Positions 23,117 through 27,435 of a stretch of 27,435 nucleotides of DNA are shown here, piece after piece. The DNA comes from HXMU1420-2 sp040830545. GTDB taxonomy: Bacteria > Pseudomonadota > Alphaproteobacteria > Rhodobacterales > Rhodobacteraceae. The stretch covers positions 1-27,435 of the forward strand of contig JBFOMB010000174.1 in assembly GCA_040830545.1 (NCBI GenBank). The letters are read 5' to 3'. The position numbers and the translations under genes are program-made. Position 1 is the first letter of the stretch. Every line of letters begins with the position of its first letter. A model generated the notes under the pieces. That model searched no databases and was not told the DNA's origin. It worked only from the letters and a program-made list of their open reading frames with translations.

Positions 23117-23902
23117 ATGGGAACCTACGCAATCACCGGCGTGGTCAGCGGGATTGGCGCGAAATTGGCGCGGGTGTTGCAAGGGCAGGGGCATCGCGTG
23201 ATCGGACTGGATCTGGCCGAACCCGAAAACCACGTAGATCGCTACATTCCCATCGACCTCAGCGACCCGGACAGCATTCAGGCCGCCGTCGGCGCGCTGG
23301 ACGAAGACCTCGATGGTCTCTGCAACAACGCCGGTCTGCCCCCGCGCGACGGGCTGGAGGCCAAAATCCTGCAAGTGAACTTCTTCGGCCCACGCCGATT
23401 CACCCATGCCGTGCTGGACCGACTGAAACCGGGCGGCAGCATCGTCAACACGGCGTCACGCGCCGGGCAATTCTGGCAGGACAATCTGGATCAGATCAAA
23501 CGCCTGTCCGCAGTCGAAGATCCCGCCTCTTTGGCGAAATTTCTGGAAGACGACAGCGTGGACCCGACCCGCGCCTATAACCTGTCCAAAGAGGCGGTCA
23601 TCGCCTGGACACTGGCCGAAACCGAACCATTGATCGCCAAGGGCCTGCGCATGAACACGGTCAGCCCAGCCGCCGTCGCCACCGGCATTCTGGACGATTT
23701 TGTCCGCGCCTTTGGCGAACGCGTGGCAAAAAACATCGAACGCGCAGGCCGTGCGGGCCGCGCTGATGAGGTGGCCGATGTCGCGGCGTTCCTGCTTTCA
23801 CCTGCGTCAGGCTGGCTGAAGGGCACAGACATCTGGATCGACGGTGGCATGGCTGCGTTCAACGGCAGCGATGCGATGGGGCTGGATGTGTTGCGTGGCT
23901 AG
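23117..23902 (+). CDS. Short-chain dehydrogenase/reductase (coniferyl-alcohol/3-alpha-hydroxysteroid dehydrogenase-like)
   Basis: 261-residue classical SDR, NAD(P)-dependent alcohol/ketone oxidoreductase. Seen: TGVVSGIG (7-14, dinucleotide loop), LDLAE at the end of strand 2 (acidic residue favouring NAD), NNAG (70-73), Ser114 in NTASRAG, and the catalytic YNLSK (Tyr154, Lys158). The extra segment between Ser and Tyr (DNLDQIKRLSAVEDPASLAKFLEDDSVDPTR, residues 122-152) is the mark of the CalA/3-alpha-hydroxysteroid dehydrogenase subgroup, which acts on coniferyl alcohol or bulky alcohols. The C-terminus ends WLKGTDIWIDGG. ATG 23117 sits behind GGGAGGGG; an upstream TTG 23093 is possible but less likely. 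Next gene is 34 bp on. Natural substrate uncertain. Confidence 0.9.
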   Translation: MGTYAITGVVSGIGAKLARVLQGQGHRVIGLDLAEPENHVDRYIPIDLSDPDSIQAAVGALDEDLDGLCNNAGLPPRDGLEAKILQVNFFGPRRFTHAVLDRLKPGGSIVNTASRAGQFWQDNLDQIKRLSAVEDPASLAKFLEDDSVDPTRAYNLSKEAVIAWTLAETEPLIAKGLRMNTVSPAAVATGILDDFVRAFGERVAKNIERAGRAGRADEVADVAAFLLSPASGWLKGTDIWIDGGMAAFNGSDAMGLDVLRG

Positions 23903-23936
23903 CGTGTTCTGGCCTCGACTCAAATAGGAGCCCGCC

Positions 23937-25172
23937 ATGACCCGGGACCGCCTGCATTTCCTGTTCCTGAACCTCGGGCATTTTCTGGATCACCTTTTCA
24001 TGCTGATCTTTGCCAGTGTCGCGGCGCTGGCCCTCAGCATGGAATGGGGGCTCAGCTACAGCGCCTTGTTGGCATATGCGACGCCCGGATTCTTTGCGTT
24101 CGGCCTCTTTGCATTGCCCGCCGGTTGGCTCGCCGACCGGTGGAGCAGGGATGGCATGATGGTTGTCTTCTTTGCCGGGATCGGGGTCGCCTCGATCCTC
24201 ACCGGGACGGCACAGACCCCTCTGCAGGTGGGCATCGGCCTTTTTGCCATTGGTGTGTTTGCTGCGATCTATCACCCGGTGGGGTTGGCCATTGTCACGA
24301 TGAAATGGCGCAACACGGGTATGCGGCTGGCGGCAAACGGTGTCTGGGGCAATCTGGGTGTCGCCAGCGCGGCCCTTTTGACCGGGGTGATGATCGACAC
24401 GGGCGGTTGGCGTATGGCCTTTGTGCTGCCGGGGCTGGTGTCCATTGCGCTGGGCGTTGGCTATGCCCTGCTGCAACGGGGCGAAATTTCGGGTGATACA
24501 AGGCGGAAGGACAACGCGGCAAACGACACGCCCCTGTCGCCTGACCTGCGCGCCCTGTTGATCCGTGTCTCTGCCATCGTTTTCCTCACCACCGCAGTCA
24601 GCTCCATCATCTTCCAATCCACCACTTTTGCCCTGCCCAAAATCTTCGACGAACGGATGCAGGGGCTGGCCTCACAGATTGGAGCATGGCTCGGCGACGA
24701 AGGGGCAGGGGCCTCTTACGTCGGCTTTCTGGCGTTTCTGGTGTTTGCTGTCGCCTCTGCCGCACAACTGGTGGTAGGCAGCCTGCTGGACCGCTACGGC
24801 CCGCGCCCGGTGTTCATGAGCGTGGCTGTCCTGCAGTTGATTTTCTTCGCCGCCATGCCGGGGCTCACCGACGGGGTCGCCTTGGCGGTTGCGCTGGGCT
24901 TCATGCTGGGCGCGTTTGGGCAGATCCCCATCAACGACTACATGATCGGCAAAATGGCCAGCGGCGCAGCCCGCGCACGGATTTACGGCGTGCGTTACGT
25001 GGTCAGTTTTACCGTACTTGCGCTGACATTGCCGCTGGTGGCCTATGTGTATGGCACCTGGGGTTTCGACATGCTGTTCCGCATTCTGGCCGCGGCCGCG
25101 TTGGTGATCCTGCTTGCAGTCGCAGCCCTGCCCAAGCGCTTGCCAACTGCAGAGCGTGCGGCAGTCGGTTAG
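23937..25172 (+). CDS. MFS transporter (Fsr-like)
   Basis: 411-residue inner-membrane protein with about 12 hydrophobic segments. N-terminal LNLGHFLDHLFMLIF (11-25) and motif-A-like AGWLADRWSRDG (62-73) resemble the fosmidomycin-resistance (Fsr) group; AIYHPVGLAIV (helix 4) is typical of that group as well. A central loop (about residues 185-205) is charged. It could import the substrate of the neighbouring enzymes or export a drug or intermediate; the position 34 bp after the dehydrogenase favours a transport role for this pathway. Ribosome site TAGGAG precedes ATG 23937. No terminator is obvious after the stop; a separate copper-type promoter begins 64 bp later. Confidence 0.9.
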   Translation: MTRDRLHFLFLNLGHFLDHLFMLIFASVAALALSMEWGLSYSALLAYATPGFFAFGLFALPAGWLADRWSRDGMMVVFFAGIGVASILTGTAQTPLQVGIGLFAIGVFAAIYHPVGLAIVTMKWRNTGMRLAANGVWGNLGVASAALLTGVMIDTGGWRMAFVLPGLVSIALGVGYALLQRGEISGDTRRKDNAANDTPLSPDLRALLIRVSAIVFLTTAVSSIIFQSTTFALPKIFDERMQGLASQIGAWLGDEGAGASYVGFLAFLVFAVASAAQLVVGSLLDRYGPRPVFMSVAVLQLIFFAAMPGLTDGVALAVALGFMLGAFGQIPINDYMIGKMASGAARARIYGVRYVVSFTVLALTLPLVAYVYGTWGFDMLFRILAAAALVILLAVAALPKRLPTAERAAVG

Positions 25173-25236
25173 GAGTGGACACCCAACCGTCGAAAATCCC
25201 TTGCATGCCGAACGCCCAACACGCCCGAGAAAGCGC

Positions 25237-25267
25237 TTGACCTTCCCCTTCGTGGAAACCCTACAAA
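25237..25267 (+). promoter_or_regulatory. MerR/CueR-type copper-responsive promoter
   Basis: TTGACC (25237-25242) and TACAAA (25262-25267) are separated by 19 bp, the over-long spacer used by MerR-family activators. Inside lies the dyad ACCTTCC-N7-GGAAACC (25240-25260), close to the CueR/HmrR operator ACCTTCC-N7-GGAAGGT. Transcription would start near 25274, giving a leader of about 58 nt before the multicopper oxidase. No merR-type gene is in the window. Confidence 0.75.
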
Positions 25268-25331
25268 CGCCGCTGAACGTCCTTTGAGCGAATTGCCAGC
25301 CCGCGTTTTCGATCTATCCTACCGAGGAATC

Positions 25332-26639
25332 ATGTGGACCCGTCGATCATTTCTTGCCTCTGCAACGGCATCAACGCTTGCTCCGTCGCTAAGCGCGGCA
25401 AAGCCTTGGACCCTTAGGGCCGAGCCTGTCCTGACACAAATCCTCGCCGGTGAGTTCAGCAAATACGGCCCGACACCGTCACTCGGTTTCAACGGCAGCA
25501 CGCCCGGTCCCTTGCTGAAGGTGAAACAGGGTGAGGAACTGGCGGTTTCTTTCGAAAACCGGACCGGCGAGGCGTCGTCAATCCACTGGCACGGGATACG
25601 GATCGACAACGCCATGGATGGCGTGCCGGGCCTGACGCAACAGGCTGTGCCGGATGGTGAAGATCACGATTATCGCTTCATCGCTCCGGACGCCGGGACA
25701 TTCTGGTATCACTCCCACAGCCGTTCATGGGAGCAGGTGGCCAGGGGCCTCTACGGCCCCCTGATCGTCGAAGAACACACGCCACCAGACGTCGACGCCG
25801 ACATCCTTGTGATCGTCGATGACTGGCGGCTGGGCGAAACCGGCGCGTTCATCGACGATTTCGGCGCGATGTTTCATTTCTCCCACGCCGGTCGCTTGGG
25901 TAACTACGCGAAAGTCATCGTGTCCGAAAACTCCGTCAGGGTTGGGGACCGCGTTCGGCTCCGCTTGATCAACACCGCCAACGCCCGGATCTTTCCGTTG
26001 GACCTGAAGGGCATCGACGGCAAGCTTGTTGCGCTGGACGGCATGCCCCTCCGTCAGGTTGAAGACATCGGCACCGTGACGCTCGCACCCGCGCAACGGG
26101 CCGACATTATCGCTGATGTTCGTAGCGATCTGGAATTCAGCTTTCGCACGAACGAGGGTGCGTATGCCCTGGGCACAATCCCGGCAATGGGGACCAATCC
26201 GTCCCCAAGAACCACGAAAATCACTGCCCTGCCACCCAGCGGGATCGTGTTCCCGGATGGGCAGGCCGATCGCCACGAAACGCTCAGGATCCAGGGCGGC
26301 GCGATGGGCGGGCAACATGGCGGCGATGACGTCTGGTCGCTGAACGGTATCTCGAACCTGCCGGATACCCCATGGCTGACCATCCGCCGGGGCACGTCCG
26401 TTCGGTTGTCGCTGGTCAATGAAACCTCATTTCCACATGGCATTCACCTGCATGGAAACCATTTCTTCGAACTGACCGAGGACGGCTCCGCCGGCCCCCT
26501 GCGCGACACATCTTTGGTTGCGTCTCAGGATGCACGGGACATCCTGTGCGTGTTCGACAACCCCGGAAAATGGCTGTTGCACTGCCACATGCTTGGCCAC
26601 GCGGCGTCAGGTATGAAAACCTGGGTGGAGGTGGTCTGA
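25332..26639 (+). CDS. Tat-exported multicopper oxidase (laccase/CueO-like)
   Basis: 435-residue periplasmic oxidase coupling substrate oxidation (Cu(I), phenols or metals) to reduction of oxygen to water. A Tat signal TRRSFLAS (3-10) and an ASTLAPSLSAA tail lead the protein. All four copper motifs are present: HWH (85-87), HSH (127-129), HGIHLHG (369-375) and HCHMLGHAASGM (417-428), with type-1 Cys418, His423 and axial Met428. Length fits a three-cupredoxin-domain enzyme; there is no Met-rich insert like that of E. coli CueO. ATG 25332 follows GAGGA and gives an intact Tat signal; an upstream in-frame TTG at 25284 would only lengthen the leader. A CueR-type promoter upstream points to copper detoxification. 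Confidence 0.93.
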   Translation: MWTRRSFLASATASTLAPSLSAAKPWTLRAEPVLTQILAGEFSKYGPTPSLGFNGSTPGPLLKVKQGEELAVSFENRTGEASSIHWHGIRIDNAMDGVPGLTQQAVPDGEDHDYRFIAPDAGTFWYHSHSRSWEQVARGLYGPLIVEEHTPPDVDADILVIVDDWRLGETGAFIDDFGAMFHFSHAGRLGNYAKVIVSENSVRVGDRVRLRLINTANARIFPLDLKGIDGKLVALDGMPLRQVEDIGTVTLAPAQRADIIADVRSDLEFSFRTNEGAYALGTIPAMGTNPSPRTTKITALPPSGIVFPDGQADRHETLRIQGGAMGGQHGGDDVWSLNGISNLPDTPWLTIRRGTSVRLSLVNETSFPHGIHLHGNHFFELTEDGSAGPLRDTSLVASQDARDILCVFDNPGKWLLHCHMLGHAASGMKTWVEVV

Positions 26640-26715
26640 GCACAACCCCCATGATCGGTCCCCGCGCCGCGCCTCGGTTCATATCCCTGCGTCCGGGCCA
26701 GAACGACTCGCACCC

Positions 26716-27435
26716 TTACCCCTGCCGCAACCGGAACCTCTGAATCTTACCCGTTTGCGTCTTGGGCAGCGCATCCGTGAATTTCACCGACCGCGGGTAT
26801 TTGTAAGGCGCGATCCGGGCCTTCACGAAATCCTGCAACATCTTCTTTTGCAGATCATTCGCTGCCACGCCGGATTTCAGCACCACATGCGCCTCGACAA
26901 TCGCGCCGCGTTCTTCGTCCGGTGCGCCGATCACGGCGCATTCGACCACATCCTCGTGCGCCAGCAGCGCGGCCTCCACCTCGGGGCCCGCGATGTTGTA
27001 GCCGGCGGAAATGATCATGTCGTCCGACCGGGCCGCAAAATGCAGATACCCGTCCTCGTCCATGCTGAAGGAATCGCCCGTGACGTTCCATCCGTTCTGC
27101 ACGTAATCCGCCTGTCGCGGGTCGTTCAGATAACGGCACCCGGTCGGCCCACGCACGGCCAGTTTGCCGACCTGTCCGCGTGGCACCTCGGTGCCGTCTT
27201 CGTCCAGCACCTTGGCCTCGTACCCTTTGACGGGCTTCCCGGTACAGGCGGGTTTTTGATCCGAAAAACGGTTCGAAAAGAAAATATGCAGCAGCTCGGG
27301 TGATCCGCTCCCCGCCCGCATCGGCTTTCCCGTTTTTTCCGTCCCGTCGTGATAAAACCGCGGGGGCCGGGGTTTCCCCGCCCCCACCCCCGCCCCCCAG
27401 GACGACAGGTCCGCGCCCCCCCCCCCCCCCCCCCC
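26716..27435 (-). CDS. Benzoate/2-aminobenzoate-CoA ligase-like protein, C-terminal part only
   Basis: C-terminal third of an adenylate-forming acyl-CoA ligase, reading leftward from the window edge, so the N-terminus is missing. Well read (residue numbers not meaningful): TGKPVKGYEAKVLDEDG, VTGDSFSMDEDGYLHFAARSDDMIISAGYNIAGPEVE (hinge and A8 region) and the terminal PKTQTGKIQRFRLR with the catalytic Lys. ELLHIF followed by SNRF and ACTGKPV resemble the benzoate-CoA/2-aminobenzoate-CoA ligase branch. Upstream of about 27260 the frame is kept but conserved residues degrade (SGSPELLHIFF where GIGSTELLHIFI would be usual, GADLSSWGAGVGAGK further on), and the DNA turns to C-runs. This is poor sequence, not gene decay. 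It is convergent with the multicopper oxidase; 76 bp separate the two stops with no clear terminator. Confidence 0.85.
   Translation of the reverse strand, partial: GGGGGGGADLSSWGAGVGAGKPRPPRFYHDGTEKTGKPMRAGSGSPELLHIFFSNRFSDQKPACTGKPVKGYEAKVLDEDGTEVPRGQVGKLAVRGPTGCRYLNDPRQADYVQNGWNVTGDSFSMDEDGYLHFAARSDDMIISAGYNIAGPEVEAALLAHEDVVECAVIGAPDEERGAIVEAHVVLKSGVAANDLQKKMLQDFVKARIAPYKYPRSVKFTDALPKTQTGKIQRFRLRQG

Noticed and set aside
27416..27435. Poly-C tract as G-quadruplex or telomere-like end
   Set aside because: It is at the end of a visibly error-rich stretch, so an assembly artefact explains it better.
1..27435. CRISPR arrays, insertion sequences, toxin-antitoxin pairs or phage-defence genes
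   Set aside because: Looked for on both strands: no regularly spaced repeats with spacers, no transposase or integrase motifs, no paired small genes of those families.

Overview
The window reads as chromosomal DNA of a marine-type alphaproteobacterium, most likely Rhodobacteraceae (Roseobacter group). The grounds are high GC, the protein types, a GTTC-N7-GTTC LexA box in front of a UvrD-type helicase, and an FMN alpha-hydroxy-acid dehydrogenase next to a full-length pyruvate carboxylase. There is no CRISPR array, insertion sequence or recognisable prophage. The left edge cuts a helicase gene. The right edge is a degraded contig end finishing in about 20 C.

Left third (1-9.2 kb): a partial UvrD/PcrA helicase (minus strand) is divergent from an FMN-dependent alpha-hydroxy-acid dehydrogenase. 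Between them lie a LexA-type SOS box and three phased palindromes. Pyruvate carboxylase follows, overlapping a small VOC-fold gene. Next comes a poorer, less GC-rich stretch (about 7.2-8.8 kb) with one unrecognised membrane-anchored or exported protein and a MAPEG-family gene.

Middle (9.2-14.7 kb): a secreted YHYH-domain protein (minus), tRNA-Gly(GCC), and a 160-nt segment of three hairpins ending in an intrinsic terminator just before an MFS exporter gene. Then come murD, standing outside any cell-division cluster, and a class I/II aminotransferase convergent with it. The gap between these two holds two facing copies of one gene-end element, forming a mosaic inverted repeat.

Right half (14.7-27.4 kb): a catabolic-looking block. 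On the minus strand an FAD amine oxidase-like protein, an M20 amidohydrolase, a class III aminotransferase and a dimethylformamidase large-subunit-like protein lie in order, the last three tightly coupled. Together they could split amides and oxidise or transaminate the amines released; this is inference. Divergent from them are a LuxA-like flavin monooxygenase, an enoyl-CoA hydratase/isomerase-fold protein lacking both hydratase glutamates, a short-chain dehydrogenase and a second MFS transporter. A Tat-exported multicopper oxidase follows, with a strong MerR/CueR-type copper promoter (19-bp spacer). The window ends in the C-terminal part of a benzoate/2-aminobenzoate-CoA-ligase-like gene.
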